Positions 46,145 through 55,362 of a stretch of DNA of 64,000 nucleotides are shown here, piece after piece. The stretch is taken from contig NZ_JAKKDV010000001.1 in assembly GCF_021728415.1 (NCBI RefSeq), positions 415,977 to 479,976 on the forward strand, given 5' to 3'. Under the pieces are notes generated by a model. The model made no database searches. It was not told the origin of the DNA and worked only from the letters and a program-made list of their open reading frames with translations. Origin of the DNA: Flaviramulus multivorans (GTDB lineage Bacteria > Bacteroidota > Bacteroidia > Flavobacteriales > Flavobacteriaceae). Each line of letters opens with the position of its first letter. Position 1 is the first letter of the stretch. The position numbers were made by a program, and so were the translations under genes.

Positions 46145-46220
46145 GCGTTAGCGATTGAAAAGAAAATCCTTTTGCTTTTGCAAAAGATTGTACTGTAAAG
46201 CGCGACCTGAAAGGTAACGC
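46145..46220. repeat. Imperfect palindromic intergenic repeat, copy 2
   Basis: The outer arms GCGTTA (46145-46150) and TAACGC (46215-46220) enclose a perfect inner hairpin CTTTTGC-TTTT-GCAAAAG (46169-46186) and a CGCGACCTGAAAGG segment. It lies between mgtE and the cupin gene. The outer arms match those of the element at 14483-14616. Confidence 0.6.
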
Positions 46221-47591
46221 CTAAATGCCTAAAATTAATTTAGCTATCCAGAAGTAAATAAGGATTCCGAAAATATCGTTACTTGTAGTAATAAATGGCC
46301 CTGTAGCAATAGCAGGATCGATTCCTCTTTTATCTAAGAATAACGGGACAAATGTGCCTATTAATCCAGCTACCACAATAACTGCTACTAGAGAAACTGA
46401 TATGGCAAGTGCGGTAATGGCATCCCCTTGTGATGCCCAAACAAATAAAAATAAGAAAAGTGCTAGAATAAAGCCGTTTAGTGCTGCAAGTAACATCTCC
46501 TTTATTAAACGCCCATTTACACTTCCTTTTACGTCGTTATTGGCTAAGCCTTGAACTATAATAGCGCTTGATTGTACACCTACATTACCTGCCATAGCCG
46601 CAATTAATGGTGTGAAAAAGAATAATACAGCATATTTATTAAAAGCTTCTTGAAAGCCTTCCATAATTAAAAAAGCGCCAACACCTCCAATTAAACCTAA
46701 AAACAACCATGGTAATCGGGCTCTTGTAAGGTCTAATATACTATCATCTGCTTCAACATCGCTTGTAATACCTGCTGCCATTTGATAATCTTTTTCGGCT
46801 TCCTCTTTTAAAACATCAACAATATCATCAATAGTAATGCGTCCTAAAAGTGTTTTGTTTTCGTCTACAACTGGTATAGCCTCTAAGTCATATTTTGCCA
46901 TAACTTTAGCTACTTCCTCTACATCTTCATTAACGTTTACAAAATCTACATTGGCATTGGATATTTCTGCTATTTTTTGATCGCTTTTTGCAACTATTAG
47001 GTCTTTTAATGATAGGCGACCAATAAGTTTTTCTTGTTTATCTACAACGTATATTGAATGTACTCTTGTTACATTTTTCGCTTGCCCCCTAATTCTTCGC
47101 ATGCAACCAGCAACTGTCCAAGTTTCATAAACTTTAACAAGTTCTTTTGCCATAAGTCCGCCAGCAGAATCCTCATCATAAGCTAAAAGTTCTTCGATTT
47201 CAGCTTTATGGTCTTGGTCTTCGATTTGCGCAATTACAGCAACCTGTCGATCTTCTGATAATTCAGAAATAATATCGGCAGCATCATCGGTATCTAATTC
47301 TTCAATTTCTTCGGCAATTTCTTTAGCAGAAAGATTCTTTAAAACCTTTTCTCGATTGTCCTCATCCATTTCCATGAGAATATCTGAGGTAGTTTCTGAA
47401 TCGAGAAGTTTAATAACATATATGGCGTCTTCCAGATTTAATTCGTCTAAAATTTCAGCAATATCAGCGTAGTGAAACTCGTCTAACAACTGATGTAGTT
47501 CCTTATCGTTTTGTAATTCAATAAGCTGTTCTACTTGCTCAACAAGTTCTTCCGTAAGGTGGAATTGTATTTTCTCTTTTTCTTCTGACAA
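46221..47591 (-). CDS. mgtE: Magnesium transporter MgtE
   Basis: A homodimeric Mg2+ channel gated by cytosolic Mg2+. The N-domain (about 1-130) is superhelical and acidic; a CBS pair (about 135-255: GRLSLKDLIVA, LLGRITIDDIVDVL) follows; then five membrane helices with the pore motif MAGNVGVQSSAIIVQGLA and the conserved ATGPFITTSNDIFGILIYF. The length of 456 aa is normal. Confidence 0.96.
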   Translation of the reverse strand: MSEEKEKIQFHLTEELVEQVEQLIELQNDKELHQLLDEFHYADIAEILDELNLEDAIYVIKLLDSETTSDILMEMDEDNREKVLKNLSAKEIAEEIEELDTDDAADIISELSEDRQVAVIAQIEDQDHKAEIEELLAYDEDSAGGLMAKELVKVYETWTVAGCMRRIRGQAKNVTRVHSIYVVDKQEKLIGRLSLKDLIVAKSDQKIAEISNANVDFVNVNEDVEEVAKVMAKYDLEAIPVVDENKTLLGRITIDDIVDVLKEEAEKDYQMAAGITSDVEADDSILDLTRARLPWLFLGLIGGVGAFLIMEGFQEAFNKYAVLFFFTPLIAAMAGNVGVQSSAIIVQGLANNDVKGSVNGRLIKEMLLAALNGFILALFLFLFVWASQGDAITALAISVSLVAVIVVAGLIGTFVPLFLDKRGIDPAIATGPFITTSNDIFGILIYFWIAKLILGI

Positions 47592-47610
47592 ATTGAGAAT
47601 TCTATAAGGT

Positions 47611-48399
47611 TTAAATTTCAGTTTCTATCAATTGCGTTAACTCTATAAACTGTTGCACGCTTAATTGTTCTGGACGTTTGCCAAATATACTATTTGCTTT
47701 TAAATTATCAGAAAAATTAAATGTTTTTAAACTGTTGCGAAGCGTTTTACGGCGTTGTTGGAAAGCTGTTTTTACAGTTTTAAAGAAAAGTGGTTCGTTA
47801 CAAGGTAGTGTGTAATTACTTTTTCTAATCAGTCTCAATACTCCAGAATCTACTTTTGGAGGCGGATTAAATACATTTGGAGGTACGGTAAACAAATACT
47901 CTGCATCATAAAATGCTTGGGTTAAAACCGATAAAATACCATAAACTTTACTGCCTTCTTTGGAACATATACGTTCAGCTACTTCTTTTTGAAACATCCC
48001 TGAAAATTCAGGAATTTGATTTCGCATTTCAAGAGTTTTAAAAACTATTTGAGTAGAAATATTATAAGGAAAGTTACCAATAATAGCGAAAGATTCGTTG
48101 TTAAAAACAGTATTTACATCGTATTTTAAAAAGTCTTTTTCAATAATTCTTGGCGCAAGATTAAGATAGTTGGCTTGTAAATACTCAACGGACTCTGTAT
48201 CTATTTCAATTACATAGGTAATAACATCTTTTTTTAGCAAGTATTTAGTAAGTACGCCCATTCCAGGGCCAATTTCCAACACATTTTTATAGCCATTAAG
48301 CGTTAATGTATCTGCAATTTTTTGTGCCACAGATTCATCCTTTAAAAAATGTTGTCCAAGGTACTTTTTAGCTTTTACTTGATGTTGGTTATTTGCCAC
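47611..48399 (-). CDS. rsmA: 16S rRNA dimethyladenosine transferase
   Basis: Dimethylates two adenines near the 3' end of 16S rRNA during ribosome assembly. [20 protein letters not shown] is the family N-terminus; SAM site [15 protein letters not shown]; catalytic NFPYNIS; C-terminal RRKTLRNSL. 262 aa. It is 19 bases upstream of mgtE. Confidence 0.96.
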   Translation of the reverse strand: MANNQHQVKAKKYLGQHFLKDESVAQKIADTLTLNGYKNVLEIGPGMGVLTKYLLKKDVITYVIEIDTESVEYLQANYLNLAPRIIEKDFLKYDVNTVFNNESFAIIGNFPYNISTQIVFKTLEMRNQIPEFSGMFQKEVAERICSKEGSKVYGILSVLTQAFYDAEYLFTVPPNVFNPPPKVDSGVLRLIRKSNYTLPCNEPLFFKTVKTAFQQRRKTLRNSLKTFNFSDNLKANSIFGKRPEQLSVQQFIELTQLIETEI

Positions 48400-48469
48400 T
48401 GATTTATGAAAATTTTTATAGAGATACGAAGATATAAAACTTAAAGCCGTTGAATTGATTTACAAGAAA

Positions 48470-48946
48470 TTAGTTTTGCTTAACAGATTCCAGAAAGCTG
48501 TTGAAGTTTAAACAAACCTCTTCAAGTGACCAATACAAATCTGACAGTTCTTCAATATTTTTTCTTTTTATGTTTCCTTTGAAAACAAAATTTTTACCCT
48601 CTAAACCAATTTTTGAGCATCTGAAATCCAATAATTGTAATACTAAATAATCAGTATGGAGAAAGTCTGTATACTTACTTTTTTCACCAGAAAACTTAAG
48701 CATTTCAGAGCGCGATATGATTTCTAAAAACACAGATCGTTTTATATAACAAGTTGGGAATTCTTGAAATAAACTAGAATTTCTACATTTTATATGAAGT
48801 TTAAATTTTCGCTTATTCCAAATGACGTTTGACTCAATAGTCCAGTTATTAAATCTATTTATAAATTGCCTACTCCCTTGAGTAGATCTCAAAGTTTTAT
48901 CTAAAATTACTTCAGCTGAAGTATGTGCTTTTTGCAAATTACTCAA
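48470..48946 (-). CDS. Hypothetical protein of unknown family
   Basis: A 158-residue soluble protein with several Cys (HIKCRNSS, PTCYIKRS, DFRCSKIG) and a mixed helix/strand pattern; no signal peptide, membrane helix or familiar motif. It stands between rsmA and DUF4286, genes often adjacent in this lineage, so it may be a local insertion (inference). Confidence 0.65.
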   Translation of the reverse strand: MSNLQKAHTSAEVILDKTLRSTQGSRQFINRFNNWTIESNVIWNKRKFKLHIKCRNSSLFQEFPTCYIKRSVFLEIISRSEMLKFSGEKSKYTDFLHTDYLVLQLLDFRCSKIGLEGKNFVFKGNIKRKNIEELSDLYWSLEEVCLNFNSFLESVKQN

Positions 48947-48965
48947 GTTCTTTTCGGTAATCTTT

Positions 48966-49289
48966 TTATTTAAAGTTTACAGTGTATTCGTCAATTATTT
49001 GAAGCTCGGTTCTAAAGGCTAGCACTTTATCGGCAAACTTTTTTAATCCATCGTTCCTAAGTTTTTCGGCATCCTCTTTATAGTAAGCATCTAAAGCTTC
49101 TCTTGAATACGATCGGTATTGGATAGAATACGTAACTCCTCCCATGTCTTCTTCTACCAAAACCCTTGTTAAGGTTGCTTTTTCAAATTTTCCAGTGGCT
49201 AAAACCTGTGGAATATGGTTTTTTATCCAAGTAAGCCATTCATCATGAACGCTTTGGTCAATATTTACTGTTACGTTATATATGTACAT
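48966..49289 (-). CDS. DUF4286 family protein
   Basis: A 107-residue protein: MYIYNVTVNIDQSVHDEWLT and the SIQYRSYSREALDAYYKED block identify DUF4286. It is predicted as a small ferredoxin-fold-like cytosolic protein (dimeric barrel-type pattern). Function unknown. Confidence 0.88.
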   Translation of the reverse strand: MYIYNVTVNIDQSVHDEWLTWIKNHIPQVLATGKFEKATLTRVLVEEDMGGVTYSIQYRSYSREALDAYYKEDAEKLRNDGLKKFADKVLAFRTELQIIDEYTVNFK

Positions 49290-49333
49290 TAAATGTGTAT
49301 TTGTTTCTGCCCAATCTTTAATCCTAATTTTGA

Positions 49334-51109
49334 TTAATTTATAGCATCACCACGCAAAGACCTAAATCGTTTTCTGGACTCTACAAAATAGATGCTATCA
49401 GCATAGTTAAAAATAATTTGTTCATACAGCGCTTTTGCTTCATCTGGAAGGTTTAACTGTTTTTCAAATATTTGTGCTAAATGGTAGTAAGCATCATCAA
49501 TTAAAATACCATCTCTATAATTTTGAATGATGGCTTCATAGTTTACCTTAGCTTTTTCAAATTGCCTTTTTAATTCAAATAATTGAGCCTGTTTGTACAA
49601 GGTTTGCGCTATGATAGGTTCCGTTTTATGCTCATTTAAAATTTTATCTAATAGTGCAATAGCTTCTTCATTTCTATTCTGAAAGGCTAATAAATCGGCT
49701 TTTGCATACAATTTTAACGCTGTTTGAAGAGAATCTTCATATTTATTATCGGAAATAAGAAGTTTTAAATCGAGTGCATCATTCGCAATAAGTTGTGATG
49801 TTGATGATTTTAAAATTTTAAGCTGAGATTCGGCCCATTTAAAATCGCCTTTATAGTAACTGGTTTTGGCTACTTTATATCGAGCTTCTTGAGAAATAGT
49901 ACTGTTTTTTAAATTACGCTGAATTTGAGTATAATAAATTAAAGCTTGATTGAACTTTTCTTGTAACACCAAAATATCACCTAGTTCTAATTTGACCTCG
50001 GCTTTTTGCAATTCGGTAAGCGGTAACTTGAGTGTATCTTCTAAAAAAGAAACTGCTTCGTTGGTTTGATTCATATAAAACGCTAGAAAATGTGCATACG
50101 AAATTTGCAGATTTAATGTTTGTGATTGCGCTCCAAATGATTTTATAAGTTCTAAATACTTATCTTTTATTACTTTGTAATTGTCCTTGTTTGCTTCCTT
50201 TGTTTCTAATAGTAATAGGTTATTATATGCTCTTAAAATCATGTCTGCATCTTGAGCAGTTTCGGCTATATATGTGAAAATCTCTTTTGAAACTTCATTT
50301 TCGTTTTCATTTGATGCAATTAGTGCCAATTCTTCAATTCTATTCAGGCTTTCTGGTTGCCTATTAAAGATTGCTTTCTCTTGTGTGAAGGCTTTACTAA
50401 AGTCTTTTTGTTGAATAAATAACCAGCTTAATAACTCATTCCAAAGTAAATTTGGTTGTTGCTGCGTTTTTTTAAGCAATAGTTTTCTAAATAAAATATT
50501 GTTTTCGTTAGAGTTATCTTCACTAATAAAATCGTTAATTGCTCGCTTAACGTCTCTTACTGCAACTGGGTTTGCTTCGGCAAAATTGATGTAGCTATTA
50601 AACATTTTTTCAATGTTCCCTTGTTCTCCATAAATTTGTGCTAGCTGTAGGTTGAAGTTAAATTCTGGGTTTAACAACATAGCTTTTTCATAGGAAGCAA
50701 TGGCTTCATTTAAAAGTGTATGATTTTGAAAACTTCGAGCTACTGAAAAAACATTACTTACTCTTAAATCTATACTCGCTATGGCTTTATCATAATTTAA
50801 TTTAGCGTTTACTAAATCGTTTTTAAGTTGAAAATTGTACCCTAATTCAACCAAAAAAGCTGGATAATTAATGCGTTCTAAAAGTTTAGATATTAAAGCC
50901 TCAACCTCATCGTATTGCTCTAATTGTTGATGGGTACTAATTAGTTGATTTATGTAATTAATATTGGAAGGTGCTTTTTCATATAGTTTTTTATATTCTA
51001 ACAATGCCTTTTGGTATTCGCCATTTTTAAAATATTCTTGCGCTATAATATCGTTCTGAGAAAACGCAGAAGCAGTAATGAGAAAGCAACATATTAAAAG
51101 AAATTTCAT
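49334..51109 (-). CDS. Secreted tetratricopeptide repeat protein
   Basis: The start at 51109 (MKFLLICCFLITASAFSQ) gives a clean signal peptide; an upstream ATG at 51148 adds an unlikely basic leader. The whole mature protein is TPR repeats (YFKNGEYQKALLEYKKLYEK, EAIASYEKAMLLNPE, DALALKLY-like copies, AKVNYEAIIQNYRDG), 591 aa. It probably assembles envelope complexes; partner unknown. It is followed by DUF4286. Confidence 0.88.
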   Translation of the reverse strand: MKFLLICCFLITASAFSQNDIIAQEYFKNGEYQKALLEYKKLYEKAPSNINYINQLISTHQQLEQYDEVEALISKLLERINYPAFLVELGYNFQLKNDLVNAKLNYDKAIASIDLRVSNVFSVARSFQNHTLLNEAIASYEKAMLLNPEFNFNLQLAQIYGEQGNIEKMFNSYINFAEANPVAVRDVKRAINDFISEDNSNENNILFRKLLLKKTQQQPNLLWNELLSWLFIQQKDFSKAFTQEKAIFNRQPESLNRIEELALIASNENENEVSKEIFTYIAETAQDADMILRAYNNLLLLETKEANKDNYKVIKDKYLELIKSFGAQSQTLNLQISYAHFLAFYMNQTNEAVSFLEDTLKLPLTELQKAEVKLELGDILVLQEKFNQALIYYTQIQRNLKNSTISQEARYKVAKTSYYKGDFKWAESQLKILKSSTSQLIANDALDLKLLISDNKYEDSLQTALKLYAKADLLAFQNRNEEAIALLDKILNEHKTEPIIAQTLYKQAQLFELKRQFEKAKVNYEAIIQNYRDGILIDDAYYHLAQIFEKQLNLPDEAKALYEQIIFNYADSIYFVESRKRFRSLRGDAIN

Positions 51110-51148
51110 GTGATTTTTATAATGTCTTTCAAAAGTCATAAATAGCAT

Positions 51149-51418
51149 TTTTGCCTACGATAAAATTACCAATAGCTTTATGACTGAGATGTTTTATATT
51201 GTAAAGATAACAAATGCGCATTTTAGAAATTCTAAATTTTATTATAAAAAAGTGCCCGAATAAATCCGGGCACTAACCAACCAAAAATAAATGTTCTATT
51301 AACTACCGTTAATTAAATACTCGATTGGGGACAGTCTTAAAATTCTGGATAAACAGAAATGACTATTTTTAAAAAAAATCTTTGTTATTGCATCAAGAGA
51401 TCCTCTTTAGAAAAACCC
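51149..51418. other. Intergenic region with terminator
   Basis: This region holds the 3' end of the transcript of the 40-residue ORF, including the terminator at 51251-51274, and the promoter region of the TPR gene. I see no other gene. Confidence 0.4.
51251..51274 (-). terminator. Terminator of the small ORF transcript
   Basis: A perfect 8-bp GC-rich stem AGTGCCCG / CGGGCACT is followed on the minus strand by TTTTTTATAAT. Confidence 0.85.
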
Positions 51419-51541
51419 TTATTTACTTACAATAGCCGTAGAATTATCTTCAGATTTAACAATCTCAAAATCTGAAAATAACACTTGGCTTGCAAAAAAG
51501 ATGAGCGCAATTAAAAGCACAATGCGTTTAAAATTTTTCAT
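51419..51541 (-). CDS. 40-residue small membrane or secreted peptide
   Basis: Reads MKNFKRIVLLIALIFFASQV, then LFSDFEIVKSEDNSTAIVSK and stop. A basic start, one hydrophobic segment and a polar tail are typical of a tiny membrane or exported protein. It lies between serS and the TPR gene and has its own downstream terminator. Function unknown; translation not proven. Confidence 0.55.
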   Translation of the reverse strand: MKNFKRIVLLIALIFFASQVLFSDFEIVKSEDNSTAIVSK

Positions 51542-51659
51542 GGGTTAGTAGGTTAAGCATTTTTGGTCCTGCTAACTTGATAAATTAATTTCAAAACTCA
51601 AAAGAAATAAAGAAAAAATCGTTAAACAACGGTTTTATTTTACACTTTATCGGTGTTAA

Positions 51660-51695
51660 AAAATAAAATCTTACAAAATTGTAAGATTTTATTTT
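51660..51695 (-). terminator. Terminator of serS
   Basis: A long perfect AT-rich stem (17 bp, AAAATAAAATCTTACAA and complement) with a tiny loop and T-rich flank lies 24 bases after the serS stop. Confidence 0.8.
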
Positions 51696-51718
51696 CAATT
51701 ATAAAACGATAGATTTTG

Positions 51719-52990
51719 CTAATCTATTATTTTAAAACCTGTATATGGTTGTAAAACTTCTGGAATTTTTATTCCATTTTCGGTTTGGTAATTTTCTAAA
51801 ATACCAGCAAGTACTCTAGGTAACGCTAATGAGCTACCATTTAGTGTATGAGCTAATTCATTTTTACCATCGCTATTTTTAAATCTCAGTTTTAGTCGGT
51901 TTGCTTGAAAAGTTTCAAAGTTAGAAACTGACGAAATTTCTAGCCATCGATCTTGCGCTGTAGAGAATACTTCAAAATCATAGGTTAAAGCTGATGCAAA
52001 TGAGGTGTCGCCACCACATAAACGTAATATTCGGTAAGGCAGTTTTAGTTCTTTTAATATGCCTTTTACATGCTCTACCATACCATCTAAAGCCTCATAA
52101 GATTTACTAGGGTGTTCTATTCGAATAATTTCAACTTTATCAAACTGATGCAATCTATTTAAGCCTCTTACATGCGCACCGTAACTTCCAGCTTCACGAC
52201 GAAAACAAGGAGTATAGCCTGTAATTCCAATTGGTAATTCACTTTCATTTAGAACAACATCTCTAAAAATATTGGTTCCTGGTACTTCAGCTGTTGGAAT
52301 TAAGTACAAATTATCTTCGGTCACGTGGTACATTTGCCCCTCTTTATCGGGTAGCTGTCCAGTACCAAAACCAGAGGCTTCATTTACCAAATGCGGTAAT
52401 TGATATTCTGTATATCCAGCAGCGGTATTTTTGTCTAAAAAATAGGTGATTAAAGCACGTTGCAACTTTGCTCCTTTGCCCTTGTAAACCGGAAACCCAG
52501 CTCCTGTAATTTTTGTTCCAAGTTCAAAATCTATAATATCATACTTTTTGGCTAACTCCCAATGCGGTAATGCGCCATCATGTAATACTGGGACATCTCC
52601 AGCTTTAAAAACCTCTTCATTATCTAATTCTGAATTACCTCGTGCCACCAAGTCATTTGGTATATTTGGTATTTTATATAGTAATTCGTTTAAGGCTTCT
52701 GATTTGCTGCTTAGTAAATCCTGCAGTTCTTTTGAGGTTTCTTTTAATTCGCTTGTTTTCTCTTTTAAAAGATTTGCTTTTTGTGCTTCGCCCGATTTAA
52801 ATAAGTTCCCAATTTCTTTTGAAAGTGAGTTAGACTCCGCTAAGGTATTATCTAATTCGGTTTGAAGGCGCCTTCTTTCTTCATCAAACGTGATTACATC
52901 ATTAATCATTTGTGTCGCATTGATGTTTCGTTTTTCTAGGCGTTTAATTACTAATTCTTTGTTTTCTCTAATAAAAGCGACTTGTAACAT
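51719..52990 (-). CDS. serS: Seryl-tRNA synthetase
   Basis: A class II synthetase charging tRNA-Ser. The N-terminal coiled-coil arm (about 30-105) is seen; motif 2 is CFRREAGSYGAHVRGLNRLH; motif 3 is HTLNGSSLALPRVLAGILEN. 423 aa, normal length. Confidence 0.97.
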   Translation of the reverse strand: MLQVAFIRENKELVIKRLEKRNINATQMINDVITFDEERRRLQTELDNTLAESNSLSKEIGNLFKSGEAQKANLLKEKTSELKETSKELQDLLSSKSEALNELLYKIPNIPNDLVARGNSELDNEEVFKAGDVPVLHDGALPHWELAKKYDIIDFELGTKITGAGFPVYKGKGAKLQRALITYFLDKNTAAGYTEYQLPHLVNEASGFGTGQLPDKEGQMYHVTEDNLYLIPTAEVPGTNIFRDVVLNESELPIGITGYTPCFRREAGSYGAHVRGLNRLHQFDKVEIIRIEHPSKSYEALDGMVEHVKGILKELKLPYRILRLCGGDTSFASALTYDFEVFSTAQDRWLEISSVSNFETFQANRLKLRFKNSDGKNELAHTLNGSSLALPRVLAGILENYQTENGIKIPEVLQPYTGFKIID

Positions 52991-53034
52991 GTGTTGGAAA
53001 TTTAAGCGGTAAATTTAATGAATTACCAATAGAA

Positions 53035-54354
53035 TTACTCTTGTTTTGAGGGTAAAATCCAGTGGCTATGTTTAAAAGCATTCCATTTTTCATTTGCTAT
53101 ATCTATTTCTGGATTTATTAATGTTTTTAACGGCCTTCCGTTTACACTTACTTTACAATTGACATATACTGCTACATGTTCACCTTTTGAAAGAAAGTCC
53201 TTTTTTAATCGTTGAGAAAATTGCCAAATAACATCAGGTTTTGTACTCGCAGTATGCTTTTGTTTCATCGTTAAATAATCATCCATATTAATTATTCTAC
53301 TAGCCCCTGTTTCTTTGTTTTCTACTCTATAAGTAGCAAAACCACTTTTTGCTCTTAGCATCATACGCCATGAAAGACGATGCCCTTCTTCTGTCCAAAG
53401 TACATCATCTTTAAAAAAATGATGTCTTAATGGTAGGCCTATTTGAATTAAAAAATACACACACAATACAGTGACAAGTGTTTTCTTGTATTTGGGAATT
53501 ATTATGCGTTCTTCGTTGTAATATGATTTCTTTTTTAAAAATATTTTATGAATGGTTTTTGTTGGAAAAAAGAATAAGGCAAAAGCCAATGATAAATATG
53601 GAAAAATTCCTATTTGCAACACAAATGAATTAAACAAATGGAAAAATATAGACACTAAAAAGGCATATTTTCTTGTAGACTTAAAAAGCAATAGAGGCAC
53701 TATTAAGCCATCAAATAAAATTCCTCCATAGGCAAGCAAATAATGTATCCATTTTTGTTGCAATAACTCCCCAATTAAAATATAATTCTTTTTGGGTTTC
53801 ATGAGTATTTCAATGAATGTGGTGTCCAACCAATCTGGATAAAACTTGGCAAATGCCGCATAAGTATAAACAATAAAAAGCTGTAATACTATCACCCATT
53901 TGCACCATTGTGGCATAGATATTTGCTTAATGTTTGGGTTGTTTTTTGCATCGATTGAAGCGAAGGTATTTGCAGGTAAAAACACCATGATACTACTTAT
54001 TAATATTAATAAATAGTAGTGATTATTATATGCCGATTTTTGCATGAGGTATGTTGCAGACCACATTAGGGTAAACCCTATTATACTAAGCCGATATTTA
54101 TACCCTAACATTACAAAAAGGCCTAAAAGGCCCATTATGATGTAGTAATAATACATCCCATTACCAGAAAGCGGTTGCAACCATTCAAAACCAATAAATG
54201 AAAATGTGAATTCAGGATCGATTAATGTGCGCTTTACCCAACCTGTGAAAATGGCACCAATAGACTCCAAAAAACAAAGCATCCCGAAAATAATTCTAAA
54301 CGTGATTAATGCAGAATTATCAACATGTTTAAACAGCCATTGGTTAAGCATCAT
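53035..54354 (-). CDS. HTTM domain membrane protein (gamma-carboxylase-like)
   Basis: An integral membrane protein with an N-terminal HTTM region of horizontally spread helices (IIFGMLCFLESIGAIFTGWV, MGLLGLFVMLGYKYRLSIIG, YLLILISSIMVFLPA, IVLQLFIVYTYAAFAKF) and a soluble C-terminus (SWRMMLRAKSGFATYRVENK). HTTM domains occur in vitamin K-dependent gamma-carboxylases and in proteins of unknown role. The start is 54354 or 54351 (MMLNQWLFKHVD), overlapping ribF by about 10 bases. Confidence 0.85.
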   Translation of the reverse strand: MMLNQWLFKHVDNSALITFRIIFGMLCFLESIGAIFTGWVKRTLIDPEFTFSFIGFEWLQPLSGNGMYYYYIIMGLLGLFVMLGYKYRLSIIGFTLMWSATYLMQKSAYNNHYYLLILISSIMVFLPANTFASIDAKNNPNIKQISMPQWCKWVIVLQLFIVYTYAAFAKFYPDWLDTTFIEILMKPKKNYILIGELLQQKWIHYLLAYGGILFDGLIVPLLLFKSTRKYAFLVSIFFHLFNSFVLQIGIFPYLSLAFALFFFPTKTIHKIFLKKKSYYNEERIIIPKYKKTLVTVLCVYFLIQIGLPLRHHFFKDDVLWTEEGHRLSWRMMLRAKSGFATYRVENKETGASRIINMDDYLTMKQKHTASTKPDVIWQFSQRLKKDFLSKGEHVAVYVNCKVSVNGRPLKTLINPEIDIANEKWNAFKHSHWILPSKQE

Positions 54355-55279
54355 TTTTAGCAATAAATTCGAGAGCAACTTTTTTATCTATACTCAATTG
54401 CATTTTTAAAGCCTCAACTGATTCAAATTTTTGTTCGTCTCGAATCCGATTTAACAAATCTATTTGAATTTTATCTCCGTAAATGTCTTTATTGAAATCA
54501 AAAAAATGAACTTCAATACTTTGTTCCTTTCCACTAACTGTTGGGTTTGTTCCAATATTCATCATACCGTAAAATCTTGTTCCCTTAATTTCAGACTTTA
54601 CAACATAAACGCCTTGTTTTGGTATAATTTTATAATCTTCTTCTACTCTAATATTTGCTGTTGGATACTTAATTTTTTTTCCTAAGCCTTTTCCTTTTAT
54701 TACAGTACCATTTAGCATAAACGGATATCCTAAATAGCTATTCGCTTTTAAAATATCACCATCATTTAGTGCTTTTCTTATTTTGGTTGAGCTTACCGAA
54801 ACGTCATCAATATCTTGTGCTGAAATTTCTTCCACATCAAAACCATAAGTCTCACCAAACGCTTTTAAATTATTAATATCAGCATTTCTGTTTCTCCCAA
54901 ATCTGTGATCGTAACCTATGATAACTTTTTTAGCATTTAGCTTTTCTACTAAAATTTGCTTTACAAAATCTTCAGCTGATAGTCTGGAAAATTCTTTAGT
55001 AAATTTTTTAATAAGTAAGTAATCTAACCCTAAAGCGTCCAAAATAGCATAACGTTCATCAATGGTATTAATTAGTTTGATGTTAGAATCTTTTTGCAAT
55101 ACCATTCGTGGATGTGGAAAAAATGTAAGAATTACTGATTTTAAACCTTCTAATTTCCCAGTATTTATTAAGCGCTTAATAATTTTTTGATGCCCTAAAT
55201 GAACGCCGTCAAAAGTGCCAATAGTTACAACTGTTGGTTCGTTAAGTTTATATGATTCTATGTTTATTATTTTACTCAT
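54344..55279 (-). CDS. ribF: Bifunctional riboflavin kinase / FAD synthetase
   Basis: Makes FMN then FAD from riboflavin. The N-terminal nucleotidyltransferase domain holds VTIGTFDGVHLGHQKIIKRL and YDHRFGRNRN; the C-terminal kinase domain has KYPTANIRV and MNIGTNPTVSG with IEVHFFDFN. 311 aa as usual. Overlaps the start of the HTTM gene, indicating coupling. Confidence 0.96.
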   Translation of the reverse strand: MSKIINIESYKLNEPTVVTIGTFDGVHLGHQKIIKRLINTGKLEGLKSVILTFFPHPRMVLQKDSNIKLINTIDERYAILDALGLDYLLIKKFTKEFSRLSAEDFVKQILVEKLNAKKVIIGYDHRFGRNRNADINNLKAFGETYGFDVEEISAQDIDDVSVSSTKIRKALNDGDILKANSYLGYPFMLNGTVIKGKGLGKKIKYPTANIRVEEDYKIIPKQGVYVVKSEIKGTRFYGMMNIGTNPTVSGKEQSIEVHFFDFNKDIYGDKIQIDLLNRIRDEQKFESVEALKMQLSIDKKVALEFIAKNDA

Positions 55280-55325
55280 TTAGTACCGTAAAATTATTTA
55301 AATGACCTTAAATGTTATAATTTAT

Positions 55326-55333
55326 TATATTTG
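55326..55333 (+). promoter_or_regulatory. Bacteroidota -7 promoter element of the protease gene
   Basis: TATATTTG is an exact TAnnTTTG match 29 bases before the start codon. Confidence 0.5.
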
Positions 55334-55362
55334 ATTTAATAATTTGCTTCAAAAAAACACCT

